Shown: in pieces, positions 15,837 to 23,609 of the stretch
Position numbering within the stretch: the stretch's first letter is position 1
Layout of the letters: each line of letters begins with the position of its first letter
DNA from: Deltaproteobacteria bacterium
GTDB lineage: Bacteria > Myxococcota_A > UBA9160 > SMWR01
NCBI GenBank assembly: GCA_002729515.1
Contig: PBYF01000114.1
Span: 1-33,651 of the forward strand
Reading direction: 5' to 3'
DNA length: 33,651 nt
Made by a program: the position numbers and the translations under genes
Notes under the pieces: model-generated
The model's database searches: none
Told to the model about the DNA's origin: nothing
Seen by the model: only the letters and a program-made list of their open reading frames with translations

Positions 15837-16718
15837 CTAGAAAGACTCTTCGAGCACATCGACCAAGCGGTGCCTTCGGAAGCCGCTTTTCTCGTAGGCG
15901 CGCAGGGCCGTGCGGTTCGCGGGGGAAAGCAGCAGGAGGGCTGAATCTGCGCCGGCCTCGAACTTCCGCGCGATCGACCAGGTGACCAGTGCGGTTCCGA
16001 GTCCCTTGTCACGGGCCGCCTGGGCGACGCCCACGTAGGAAACCCAGACGCGGCTCGGCCAGTGGGTCTCGAGTTCCACAAATGCGACCACGGCACCGCT
16101 CTGGATGGCAACCGAATGGGCGTGGCGGCCGTCTCCGAGCGTGTCGCGCATCGACTCGCGGTCACGGCGCTCGAAGCCGCAGGCCGTGTAGATGTCGAGG
16201 ATTGCGTCGGCGTGTTCGGGCCTCGCCATCTCCAGCGATGCTGCGTCGAAGCGGGGCAGCGGAGATGTTGCGTCGCAGCGCATCAGGAAGTGCTGTCGAA
16301 CCGGTCTGAACCCGAGGCTGGTGAGCAGCGAGTAACCGGCGCGGTTGCGCGTGCCGATGCCCGCGGTCGCGAGTCGCACGCCCAACCGCTCGCGCCCATG
16401 GCGGCGTGCTGCGCGCAGCAGTTGGCCGCCCACGCCCTTGCCCCGTGCGCTGCGCGCCACGATCGGACAGCACATGCCTGCTTCGCGCGCCCCGGGCCGG
16501 TGCAGGAAGCCCGCCAGACCGAGAATTTCTCCGTTGTTCCCGGCCGCTACGAGCAGGTGATCTTCGGGTGCGATCTGGAAGCGCTCGTACTCGGCGAAGA
16601 GTTCCGCCTCGGTCAGCCAGTACGGATTGAGCACGAAGTCGGTCTCGCCGCGGGCACAGAAGGCGGAGAGCTCGGCGACCGGGGCTGCGTCGGCGCGGCG
16701 GAAGGGACGAATCTCCAC
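15837..16718 (-). CDS. Tandem-domain GNAT N-acetyltransferase
   Basis: 293 residues with two GNAT folds. Each has an acetyl-CoA pyrophosphate loop: VARSARGKGVGGQLL in the first half and VAQAARDKGLGTALV in the second. Double-GNAT layout resembles mycothiol-synthase-like and other two-domain acetyltransferases; the acceptor substrate is unknown. Start: the frame opens with GTG at 16733, but GTG at 16718 gives MEIRPFRRADAAP, the normal GNAT beginning. TATGAT lies exactly 6 nt before it, so 16718 is preferred. It is 33 bp from the upstream thiolase-fold gene and may be partly co-transcribed with it. Confidence 0.85.
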   Translation of the reverse strand: MEIRPFRRADAAPVAELSAFCARGETDFVLNPYWLTEAELFAEYERFQIAPEDHLLVAAGNNGEILGLAGFLHRPGAREAGMCCPIVARSARGKGVGGQLLRAARRHGRERLGVRLATAGIGTRNRAGYSLLTSLGFRPVRQHFLMRCDATSPLPRFDAASLEMARPEHADAILDIYTACGFERRDRESMRDTLGDGRHAHSVAIQSGAVVAFVELETHWPSRVWVSYVGVAQAARDKGLGTALVTWSIARKFEAGADSALLLLSPANRTALRAYEKSGFRRHRLVDVLEESF

Positions 16719-16724
16719 TGGCCG

Positions 16725-16730
16725 ATCATA
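16725..16730 (-). promoter_or_regulatory. -10 box of a putative leaderless GNAT promoter
   Basis: TATGAT (5 of 6 to TATAAT), then six bases (CGGCCA), then the GTG at 16718. The box overlaps the region between two candidate GTG starts and decides between them. Confidence 0.45.
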
Positions 16731-16750
16731 CACACGGCGCCGGGTGCGAT

Positions 16751-18337
16751 TCAGGAGCCGACGCGGCGCCGGATCGACTGCACCAGACCGGCCAGGTCGA
16801 GGCTCCTGCTGGGTGGAATCTGGAAGTACTGGTCGCCGTCGTCCTTGACCAGGAACTTCACGGTGGCGCCGGCGAGGATCTCCTCGGGCGGCGCCTCGTC
16901 CCGGGGCGCCCGCTCCAGCCGTGCGAAGACGCGTCGGCCGTCGATGCGAAGCAATGCCACGTGGAGCGGCGGCCCGCCGCCCGACGTCACGTGGATTGTC
17001 GTCGCGCCTTCGACGACGGCGCTGGCGCCGTGCAGATCGTCCGTCGCGGCCCGCTCGGGTCGACGCTCGCGCGATTCGAATTGCAGCTGGGGCGCGGGCA
17101 CGGCTTCTCTGGGCCTGCGGCTTCCGGCCGCTTCGAGCAGCGTCACGTAGTTGTTGTTGCCCGGTCCGCCGATCGAGTTGCTGATGCCAAAGGTCGCACT
17201 CGGCACCTGGGCGGCTCGGTTGGGGAAGCGATCGGTCATCTGGAGATAGTTTTCTGCGATCTGGAAGAGGCCCGTCCCGCCGACCGGGTGTCCGCGCGCC
17301 TTGAGACCCCCCGAGAGGTTCGTCGGAAGCCGACCCCGCGGCCCGGTGATCGGGTTGTCGTAGGGATTCAGCGGCGCGCCTCGCGGGTCGCCCACGCAGA
17401 TCTCGATTGCATCATCCGCGTCGACGAGCCCGAGGTCGATGAGGCCGATGGGAAGCAGGCTGTTGAAGGCATCGTGCACCTCCACCACCACGTTTTCGAG
17501 GGCCCGCGGGTCGCGGACGCCCGCGCGCCAGTAGGCGATTCGCGCCGCCTGGCTCGTGGCGTCGAGCCCGGTGAGCTGCTCGCGGTCGAGGATGGAGGAA
17601 CTTTCGGTAGCGGAACCCAGCCCCGCGATCCGCACCGCCTGGGGGCTCGCCGTCAGGATCAGAGCGGCGGCGCCGTCGCAGATCGGGGAGCAGTCCTTGC
17701 GCATCAACGGCGTGGCGACCGGCAGGTTCCGCTTGGCGTCGAAGTAGTTCTCGATGGGCTCGGGCCGGTCGTAGAAGGCGGCGAGCGGGTTGCGGGAGCC
17801 GAATGCGTGGGCCCGGTTCATCAGCCGCGCCAGTACGTCGGCCACGCCGTCGCCGCTGATCCCGCGCTCCCGGAACCAGGCCTGCGTCACCAGCGCGATC
17901 AGCGCCGGCATGGTGAAACCGAAGCGGCGCTCCTCGGGGTCCACCGTCTTCGACATGATCGACGTGGCCACCTCGGTGGTGACCATCTTCATGCGCTCGC
18001 CCGCCAACACGAGCACGTTGTCGAACTCGCCGGACGCGATCTTGTAGTACGCCTCGTGGAGTGCGGCGGAGCCCGTCGAGGAGGCGGTCTCCGAGCGCAC
18101 GGCTGAAATTCCGCGCAGGCCGAGGTGATCGGCGACCTTCGTGGCGATGTTGGCGCGGTTCTCGAACTCCTCGCTGTCCATGATGCCGACCTGGAGCGCA
18201 CCGAAGGACCGGACGTTCGAGTCCTCGAGCGCGCGGCCGTAGGCCTCGGCAAAGAGGTCGAAGACGCTCGCAAAGATGTGCCCGGTGAGGTCGACCTTGG
18301 TCAGGCCAACACCTGCGATGTACACCTCCCGCGCCAT
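16751..18337 (-). CDS. Thiolase-fold protein fused to a DUF35-like OB domain; nucleophilic Cys replaced by Ser
   Basis: 528 residues. Residues 1-405 are a thiolase of the SCP2/archaeal type: N-terminal AGVGLTKVD, a VEVHDAF motif with H289, GGLKARGHPVGGTG with H350, and NSIGGPGNNNY near the end. The position of the acyl-accepting cysteine (CxSG) reads SSTG, with S86 where Cys belongs. Residues ~436-510 look like the OB-fold half of DUF35 proteins (GASAVVEGATTIHVTSGG, LLRIDGRRVFARL, ILAGATVKF) without the zinc ribbon that normally precedes it. Known thiolase-DUF35 pairs include steroid side-chain aldolases (Ltp2-ChsH2), whose thiolase-fold subunit also lacks the Cys. Inference: a CoA-dependent aldolase or other non-thiolytic acyl-CoA enzyme rather than a classical thiolase. 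First gene of a minus-strand cluster. Confidence 0.8.
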   Translation of the reverse strand: MAREVYIAGVGLTKVDLTGHIFASVFDLFAEAYGRALEDSNVRSFGALQVGIMDSEEFENRANIATKVADHLGLRGISAVRSETASSTGSAALHEAYYKIASGEFDNVLVLAGERMKMVTTEVATSIMSKTVDPEERRFGFTMPALIALVTQAWFRERGISGDGVADVLARLMNRAHAFGSRNPLAAFYDRPEPIENYFDAKRNLPVATPLMRKDCSPICDGAAALILTASPQAVRIAGLGSATESSSILDREQLTGLDATSQAARIAYWRAGVRDPRALENVVVEVHDAFNSLLPIGLIDLGLVDADDAIEICVGDPRGAPLNPYDNPITGPRGRLPTNLSGGLKARGHPVGGTGLFQIAENYLQMTDRFPNRAAQVPSATFGISNSIGGPGNNNYVTLLEAAGSRRPREAVPAPQLQFESRERRPERAATDDLHGASAVVEGATTIHVTSGGGPPLHVALLRIDGRRVFARLERAPRDEAPPEEILAGATVKFLVKDDGDQYFQIPPSRSLDLAGLVQSIRRRVGS

Positions 18338-18347
18338 CGGGACTGGG

Positions 18348-18357
18348 ATGATAGCCT
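18348..18357. promoter_or_regulatory. Overlapping divergent -10 boxes between the thiolase-fold gene and sppA
   Basis: The 55-bp divergent gap contains TATCAT on the minus strand (18353-18348, 10 nt before the thiolase ATG) and TAGCCT on the plus strand (18352-18357, 35 nt before the sppA ATG). The two hexamers share two bases. No -35 elements are obvious. A shared bidirectional promoter is plausible. Confidence 0.35.
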
Positions 18358-18392
18358 AGAGGCAAGACCTTCCCCGGACCGGAGTGCATTCC

Positions 18393-20102
18393 ATGAAGTT
18401 TCTGCGCCGTGGAATCTTCTTCTTCGCTACGGCCGCCCTGCTCATCTGGTGGCTGCTCCCGACCGCGGGGCCTCAGGTCCAGCGCGGCAGCGTTCTCGCG
18501 CTTCAGCTGTCGGGTTCCTACGTCGAGGCCGCCGCACCGTCTTTTCTGGCGCGTGTATTCGGCGAGGAGCGCCAGCCGTTCATTTCGGTGCTCTCGGAGC
18601 TGGCGAAGGCGGAGCGCGACGACCGGATCAGCGGTGTGGCGCTGCGCATTCGCCGGCTCGACATCGGCTGGGCCATGGCCCAGGAATTGCGCGACGCCAT
18701 CGCGGGCTTGCGCGCGGCAGGCAAGGGCACCGTTGCCCTGCTGGAGACGGGCGCGCTCGGCGCGAACCTCGAGTACTACGTGGCGAGCGCCGCGGACGAG
18801 GTCCTGCTTTCGTCCGGAACCTCGGGTCCGCTCGTCGGTCTCGGCATGGAGTTCTTCTTTTTCGGAGGCTTGTGGGAGAAGCTGGGAGTCGACCCGGAAG
18901 TGGTGGTCGTCGGCGAGTACAAGAGCGCTGTGGAGGTGTTGGCCGGGACCGGGATGTCCCCGGCCTACCGAGAGATGGCGGAGTCGTTGCTCGACTCGAT
19001 CTGGGGGGAGTTCGTCACTGGCATCGCAGAGGGGCGCGGGCTCGAACCTCGGGCGGTGCGCGAAGCGATCGACAGCTCGCCGGTCACGGCCGAAGAACTG
19101 GAAACGTTTGGCCTCGTCGACGGAACGGATAGTTTCGAGGGGGCCGTTTCCCGGCTGGGCAAGGTGCGAATCGACGGCAGCGACTATCAGGCGGTCGATC
19201 CGGCAGAGGTCGGCTTCGCCCCAGTCGCCCAGTTTGCACTGGTCTACGGATCGGGAACGGTGGTGATGGGAGAGGGGCTGCAGAGCCCGACCGGGGGCCA
19301 ACGGTTCAGCTCCGACTCGGTGAGCCGGGCGCTCATCGACGCGGCGGACGACCCGTCGATCGACGCGATCGTGTTCCGGGTGGACAGTCCCGGGGGATCG
19401 CCGCTGGCGTCTGAAATCATCTGGCACGCGGCCGAGCGCGCGAAGAGCCGGGGCAAGCCGCTGGTGGCGTCCGTATCGAACGTGGCCGCTTCGGGCGGCT
19501 ACTACGTGCTGGCCGGTGCGGACGCGGTGGTCGCATCGGCCGGAAGTCTCGTCGGTTCGATCGGGGTCTACATGATTCGGCCCCAGATCGGCGGTCTGCT
19601 CGACAAGCTCGGGATCGGTGTTGCGAGCCTGACGCGCGGGCGCGACGCCGAGATCCTCGTGTCGAGCCGTCCCTTGACGGCATCCGGCCGGGCGCGCCTC
19701 GAGCAGGAGGTGCAGGAGGTCTACGACCTCTTCGTGACACGGGTCTCCGAAGGCCGAGGCCTTTCGCCGGCGCGGGTGGACGCCGTGGGCCGGGGTCGTG
19801 TCTGGACCGGTGCACAGGGCATCGAGCGCGGTCTCGTGGACGAGTTGGGCGGTCTGCACGCGGCGGTGCGCGTGGCGAAGCGCGAACTCGGATTGGCCGA
19901 GGACGCCGACGTCGCCCTGATCCCTCACCCCGCACCGCGCTCGCTCTCCGAGGAAGTGCTCGAGGTGTTGCAGGGCTCGGTCGTCCGGGCGGCGCTCCCG
20001 CCCGGCTGGTCGCCGCTGGTCGAACGCCTCCAGACCCTGACGGCGGCGTTGGCTCAGGGCGCGCCGGCCCTCGTGCCGCCCCTGGTGTTGCGGATCCGTT
20101 GA
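18393..20102 (+). CDS. sppA: Signal peptide peptidase SppA, 67-kDa type
   Basis: 569 residues, the long double-domain form. An N-terminal membrane anchor is at about 7-24 (GIFFFATAALLIWWLLP). The catalytic lysine is K177 in GEYKSAVE, and the nucleophilic serine S367 is in NVAASGGYYVLAGAD, with DSPGGS (331-336) in front. Both halves of the Ser-Lys dyad are therefore present. Role: degrades cleaved signal peptides in the inner membrane, active site facing the periplasm. Start ATG 18393 has GGAG 8 nt upstream; a GTG at 18384 is in frame but overlaps that site. Divergent from the thiolase-fold gene; the hydrolase follows after 91 bp that hold nothing recognisable. Confidence 0.93.
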   Translation: MKFLRRGIFFFATAALLIWWLLPTAGPQVQRGSVLALQLSGSYVEAAAPSFLARVFGEERQPFISVLSELAKAERDDRISGVALRIRRLDIGWAMAQELRDAIAGLRAAGKGTVALLETGALGANLEYYVASAADEVLLSSGTSGPLVGLGMEFFFFGGLWEKLGVDPEVVVVGEYKSAVEVLAGTGMSPAYREMAESLLDSIWGEFVTGIAEGRGLEPRAVREAIDSSPVTAEELETFGLVDGTDSFEGAVSRLGKVRIDGSDYQAVDPAEVGFAPVAQFALVYGSGTVVMGEGLQSPTGGQRFSSDSVSRALIDAADDPSIDAIVFRVDSPGGSPLASEIIWHAAERAKSRGKPLVASVSNVAASGGYYVLAGADAVVASAGSLVGSIGVYMIRPQIGGLLDKLGIGVASLTRGRDAEILVSSRPLTASGRARLEQEVQEVYDLFVTRVSEGRGLSPARVDAVGRGRVWTGAQGIERGLVDELGGLHAAVRVAKRELGLAEDADVALIPHPAPRSLSEEVLEVLQGSVVRAALPPGWSPLVERLQTLTAALAQGAPALVPPLVLRIR

Positions 20103-20193
20103 AAGCGGTGAGCAGAAACGGCGTGCACCTGGCGAAGGAGTTCACGCCCGTGCCCGGCACCCCGCGGTGCTGCTGTGCTCGCGACGACGCTTG

Positions 20194-21018
20194 ATGGCGC
20201 GGGTCCGATCGGAAGACGGCATCTCGCTCTACGCGGAGCTGGCGGGGGAAGGTCCCGCCGTGGTTTTCTCCTGCGCGCTCAATACCACCCACGAGAACTG
20301 GCGTGAGCAGGTCGAGACCCTCGTGCCCCGAGGCTACCGGGTCGTGCTGTGGGACTACCGGGGCCACGGGCGTTCCGACGCTCCGGAGGATCCGGACGCC
20401 TACAGCATGGATCGCGTGGTGTCGGATCTGGGCTGTGTGCTCGATTGGGCGGCCCCGGATGAGCGTGCCGTGCTGGCCGGGCTCTCCTTTGGTGGGCTCG
20501 CCTCGCTCCACTTCGCGTTGGCTCACCCGGAGCGGGTGCTCGGACTCGTGCTCGCCGGTTCGGGTCCCGGTTTCAAGAACCCGAAGGCCCAGGCGCAGTG
20601 GGCCGAAGCGGTGGATCACACGGCGGGCTTCATCGAGCGAAAGGGCGCGGCGGTTTTCGCGCAACGGGCGACCGAGATGACGATCGGCCGGCGCCCCGAG
20701 TTGCCGGCGGCCCGCCGGGCCCAGGCGGCCATCGCGGCCCAGACGTCCCACGGACTCGCCCATTTTGGCCGCCGGATCGCTGGGCTGGCGCCTCCGGTGA
20801 TCGATCGGCTGGGCGAGATCGCAGCCCCCGCCCTGGTGCTGCGCGGCGAGCAGGACGCTGCCTACGAGCGGGCTGCCCAGGTGATGGCGGCCCGGCTGCC
20901 CGAGGCGGAGGTGGTGACGATCCCCGGCGCCGGGCACATCGTCAACATCGAGGACCGCGGAGCTTTCGACACCGCGCTGCTCCGCTTCTTGGAGAAGCTG
21001 CGGGCGGCGGGAGTTTGA
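20194..21018 (+). CDS. Alpha/beta hydrolase
   Basis: 274 residues with the full catalytic set: oxyanion region VVFSCALN, the WDYRGHGRSDAP strand-loop, nucleophile elbow GLSFGG (S98), acid D221 in LRGEQDAAY, and H248 in GAGHIVNIE. It resembles 3-oxoadipate enol-lactonase or other small esterases of this fold; the substrate is unknown. ATG at 20194 is chosen; a GTG 27 bp upstream is possible. Its TGA overlaps the TTG start of the sigma-factor gene (TTGA), so it heads, or at least belongs to, the sigma/anti-sigma/DUF3106/yjbQ run. That arrangement makes it a candidate member of the same regulon. Confidence 0.88.
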   Translation: MARVRSEDGISLYAELAGEGPAVVFSCALNTTHENWREQVETLVPRGYRVVLWDYRGHGRSDAPEDPDAYSMDRVVSDLGCVLDWAAPDERAVLAGLSFGGLASLHFALAHPERVLGLVLAGSGPGFKNPKAQAQWAEAVDHTAGFIERKGAAVFAQRATEMTIGRRPELPAARRAQAAIAAQTSHGLAHFGRRIAGLAPPVIDRLGEIAAPALVLRGEQDAAYERAAQVMAARLPEAEVVTIPGAGHIVNIEDRGAFDTALLRFLEKLRAAGV

Positions 21019-21659
21019 GCGGCCAGCACAGCAACCGGCCCCCGGGGGACCGAAACCCGGGGCCGTCCGAAGGGTTCGAAGGCTCGGCGGAGGCAGTGTT
21101 GCTCGCACCCGAGGAGAACGTCCAGCTCATGCTGGCGCTGCGCGCGGGCGATGCTGCCGCCTTCGACGTGCTCTTTCGGCGTTGGTCCGGTCCGCTGCTG
21201 CGCTACCTCGAACGCATGCTGCGCGACCGGGCCGTCGCCGAGGAACTGGTCCAGGAGGCCTTCATCCGTGTTCACGAAGCTCGCGAGCGCTACCGGCCGG
21301 ATGCGCGTTTTTCGACGTGGCTCTACCGGATTGCGACGAACCTGGCGCTCAACGAGCTGCGTCGTCCCCGTCACCGAGCGGTGCACCGCAGCGCCGACGA
21401 GGAGGGCGTGCCGTTGCTCGCCGACGCCGGGCCCGGCACAGAAGCGGTGGTCGACGCCCGCCGCCGGGGTGCCGCCGCGGCACGGGCACTCGGTGAGCTG
21501 CCCGAGAAGCAACGCGCAGCGCTCTGCCTTGCCGCGGTCGAGGGGCTTTCGTACGCCGAGGTGGCGGAGGCGCTCGATGTGACCGAGAAGGCCGTGAAGT
21601 CCCTGGTGCACCGAGCCCGCAGCTCGCTGGCGCGGCGCCTGGCAGGGGAGGAGGGATAG
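21015..21659 (+). CDS. ECF-type RNA polymerase sigma factor
   Basis: Up to 214 residues. Sigma region 2 covers about 48-118 (LFRRWSGPLLRYLERML, LVQEAFIRVHEARERY, FSTWLYRIATNLALNELRR); region 4 covers about 157-208 (LGELPEKQRAALCLAAVEG, YAEVAEALDVTEKAVKSLVHRAR). Start is uncertain: TTG 21015 overlaps the hydrolase stop and suggests coupling, while GTG 21096 (residue 28) begins close to where homologues usually start and has GGAGG only 2 nt ahead of it. Its partner is the anti-sigma gene 2 bp downstream. By analogy with ECF systems it should drive its own operon and envelope genes when the anti-sigma releases it; no target motif could be confirmed by eye. Confidence 0.9.
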   Translation: MSGQHSNRPPGDRNPGPSEGFEGSAEAVLLAPEENVQLMLALRAGDAAAFDVLFRRWSGPLLRYLERMLRDRAVAEELVQEAFIRVHEARERYRPDARFSTWLYRIATNLALNELRRPRHRAVHRSADEEGVPLLADAGPGTEAVVDARRRGAAAARALGELPEKQRAALCLAAVEGLSYAEVAEALDVTEKAVKSLVHRARSSLARRLAGEEG

Positions 21660-21661
21660 CC

Positions 21662-22414
21662 GTGCCCGAAATTCCGGTGGATTGCCTGCCCTTCGACGAG
21701 GATCTTTCGGCGTTGATCGACTCGGAGCTGGACGAGGGGCGAGAGGCCGAGGTGCGCGCTCACGTCGAGACCTGCTCGCATTGCGCGGGGCGCCTCGAGG
21801 CGCTGGGCAGCGTCGACCGGGCGCTGGCCGACATTCCCGTTTCCGAGGTGCCGGCGGATCTTTCGCGCCGGTTGGCGGCGCGGTTGGCAACAACCGGAGC
21901 GCCGGTCGTGCAGCGCCGCCGGCGGGCGCCGCCACCCGCGCGTCGCTGGCAGCGCGCCGCGGGTGCCCTGGCGGCGGCAGCCGTCGTGGCGGTGGCGGTC
22001 TTTCTGGGTCTTCCCGGCGAGCCGCCGCAGCGCAGTCCCCGGTTGGCTCTCGAGCCCGAGCTGGCCGAGCCGCGGCTGGCTCTCGAGCCCGAGCTGGCCG
22101 AGCCGCGGCTGGCTCTCGAGCCGGAGCTGGCCGAGCCCCAGCTGGCTGCGGTGCCCGAGCTGGCCGAGCCGCTGCTGGCTCTCGAGCCGGAGCTGGCCGA
22201 GCCGCGCGTCGAACTCGCGGCCGTCGATCCGGTTCCGAAGCGCCGCGACGAGGCGGGGTTCGAGCGATTGCCCGCCCTCGCGGACCGGGATGTGGACGAC
22301 GTCGCACTGCTGCTCGCCGTCGCGGAACTCGCGGAATCCGACGATAGGGGCCTTGTCGCCAACCTCGAGTTGCTCGAGATGCTCGTCGATCTCGGTCCGC
22401 CGGAGGGCGTCTGA
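21662..22414 (+). CDS. Transmembrane zinc-finger anti-sigma factor with 11-residue repeat stalk
   Basis: 250 residues. The N-terminal ZAS domain holds the zinc signature H34-x3-C38-x2-C41 (AHVETCSHC), as in RsrA/ChrR-like anti-sigmas. One membrane span is at about 99-117, flanked by the basic RRRR patch at 85-88. Outside the membrane come five 11-residue repeats (PRLALEPELAE type, residues 126-180), then a Leu/Asp/Glu-rich end (VALLLAVAELAESDDRG). GTG start, 2 bp after the sigma gene; its stop overlaps the DUF3106 ATG (TGATG). Likely role: holds the ECF sigma at the inner membrane until an envelope signal arrives, probably via the DUF3106 protein. The repeated stalk is not part of the usual family. 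Confidence 0.85.
   Translation: MPEIPVDCLPFDEDLSALIDSELDEGREAEVRAHVETCSHCAGRLEALGSVDRALADIPVSEVPADLSRRLAARLATTGAPVVQRRRRAPPPARRWQRAAGALAAAAVVAVAVFLGLPGEPPQRSPRLALEPELAEPRLALEPELAEPRLALEPELAEPQLAAVPELAEPLLALEPELAEPRVELAAVDPVPKRRDEAGFERLPALADRDVDDVALLLAVAELAESDDRGLVANLELLEMLVDLGPPEGV
22037..22201 (+). repeat. Five tandem 33-bp repeats in the anti-sigma gene
   Basis: Five in-frame 33-bp units encode PRLALEPELAE (units 1-3), PQLAAVPELAE (unit 4) and PLLALEPELAE (unit 5). Units 1-3 are almost identical at DNA level, including synonymous positions, so part of the array expanded recently. The unit is acidic and has a Pro every 11 residues, forming an extended or helical periplasmic stalk. Confidence 0.93.
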
Positions 22415-23190
22415 TGAGCCGCCCCCTCGCCGTCGTACTCGCGGCCGCGCTCCTGGCGAACCCCGTGTTCGCGGTGGAAGCGGTGAGCGACGACGTCGGC
22501 CAGCGCGGTTCCGTCGATGCGCGTCGCGGCGGCGCCCAACAGACCCGCCGCGAGCACCGGGCAGCGCAGCGCGAACGCTACCGCGACGCCTCACCCCGCG
22601 AGCGCCGGGAAATGCGCCGCCACGCCCGGGAGCGCTGGCGCAATGCCACTCCCGACGAGCGGCGGAAGATGCGGCGGCACGTGCGAGAGCGCTGGCACGA
22701 CGCGACACCGGCCGAACGCCGTAAACTGCACGAGCGGCGGCAGCACGCCCGGGAACGCCTGCATCGCGCGATGCCCGAGGAACGGCGTGAGATGCGCGAG
22801 CGGCTGCGCCGACACATCGACGAGCTGCCTTCCAAGCAGCGACGAGCGTTGCGCCGGAACATTCGGAGGCTCTCTCCGGAAGAGCGGCGCAACGTGCGGC
22901 GGCAACTCGCCGACCTGCCCGAGACGGAGCGCGAAGTGCTCATGGGCCAGATCGCGCGCTTCCGGGAGCTCCCGCCGGAGGAGCAGCAGGAGCTGCGGGA
23001 TCGCCTGGCCGATTTCCGTGCGCTCGGCGATGGCGAGCAGAAGCGCATTCGCCACAACACCCGGCGCTTCCGCGCTCTTTCCCCCGAGCGTAAAGAGGAG
23101 CTCCGCGAGGCCTGGGACGAGCTCGAGGGGTTGCCGCCCGACGAGCGTGAGGCCTACGTGGAGGAGCTCCTCAGGGATCGGGGCTATTAG
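22414..23190 (+). CDS. Exported DUF3106-type repeat protein (putative sensor or partner of the anti-sigma)
   Basis: 258 residues with a Sec signal peptide (MSRPLAVVLAAALLANPVFA). The mature protein is extremely rich in Arg and Glu. It is built from about ten helical repeats of roughly 18-20 residues, each opening with a (S/T/P)PEER-like turn: DASPRERREMRRHARERW, NATPDERRKMRRHVRERW, RLSPEERRNVRRQLADL, ELPPEEQQELRDRLADF. This matches my memory of DUF3106, a family of unknown function often encoded beside ECF sigma/anti-sigma genes. Translationally coupled to the anti-sigma gene. By analogy with periplasmic partners such as CnrX/ZraP-like proteins, it may sense an envelope ligand or chaperone proteins. 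That role is inference. Confidence 0.82.
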   Translation: MSRPLAVVLAAALLANPVFAVEAVSDDVGQRGSVDARRGGAQQTRREHRAAQRERYRDASPRERREMRRHARERWRNATPDERRKMRRHVRERWHDATPAERRKLHERRQHARERLHRAMPEERREMRERLRRHIDELPSKQRRALRRNIRRLSPEERRNVRRQLADLPETEREVLMGQIARFRELPPEEQQELRDRLADFRALGDGEQKRIRHNTRRFRALSPERKEELREAWDELEGLPPDEREAYVEELLRDRGY

Positions 23191-23198
23191 TCTCGGCC

Positions 23199-23609
23199 GT
23201 GCGCGCGAGTGAGACCGTCGCCATCGAGACGACCGCCCCCGAGCAGCACCGGGACCTCACGGACGCGGTGCGGGACGTCGTGCGGCGCTCGGGACTCGCA
23301 TCGGGCCTGTGCCACGTGATGGTGCTGCACTCCACGGCCGCCGTCGTCGTGAACGAGACGGACGATCCGAACATCGGCACCGACATCTCCGTGGCACTCG
23401 ATCGCGCCATCCCGGACCGCGACGGGTGGCTGCACGACCGTATCGACGACAACGCCAGCGCCCACATCAAGGCGGCCCTGCTGGGACCTTCGGAACTCGT
23501 CCCGGTGCGCGACGGAGAACTCGTGCTCGGAACCTGGCAGCGGATCATCCTGATGGAGTTCGACGGCCCGCGGAAGCGAAAGGTCCACGTACAACTCCTG
23601 CCGTCTTAG
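23199..23609 (+). CDS. yjbQ: YjbQ/UPF0047 family protein (secondary thiamine-phosphate synthase type)
   Basis: 136 residues, the full family length. Conserved LHSTAAVVVNE (H44) and DNASAHIKAALLG (H89) form the presumed active site, and the C-terminus has GTWQRIILMEFDGP as in YjbQ. Family members show weak thiamine-phosphate synthase activity; the true reaction is not settled. GTG start 8 nt after the DUF3106 stop, with TAGTCT (overlapping that stop) five bases before the start as a possible own promoter. Its stop codon overlaps the stop of thiI on the opposite strand (TTAG). Confidence 0.88.
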   Translation: MRASETVAIETTAPEQHRDLTDAVRDVVRRSGLASGLCHVMVLHSTAAVVVNETDDPNIGTDISVALDRAIPDRDGWLHDRIDDNASAHIKAALLGPSELVPVRDGELVLGTWQRIILMEFDGPRKRKVHVQLLPS

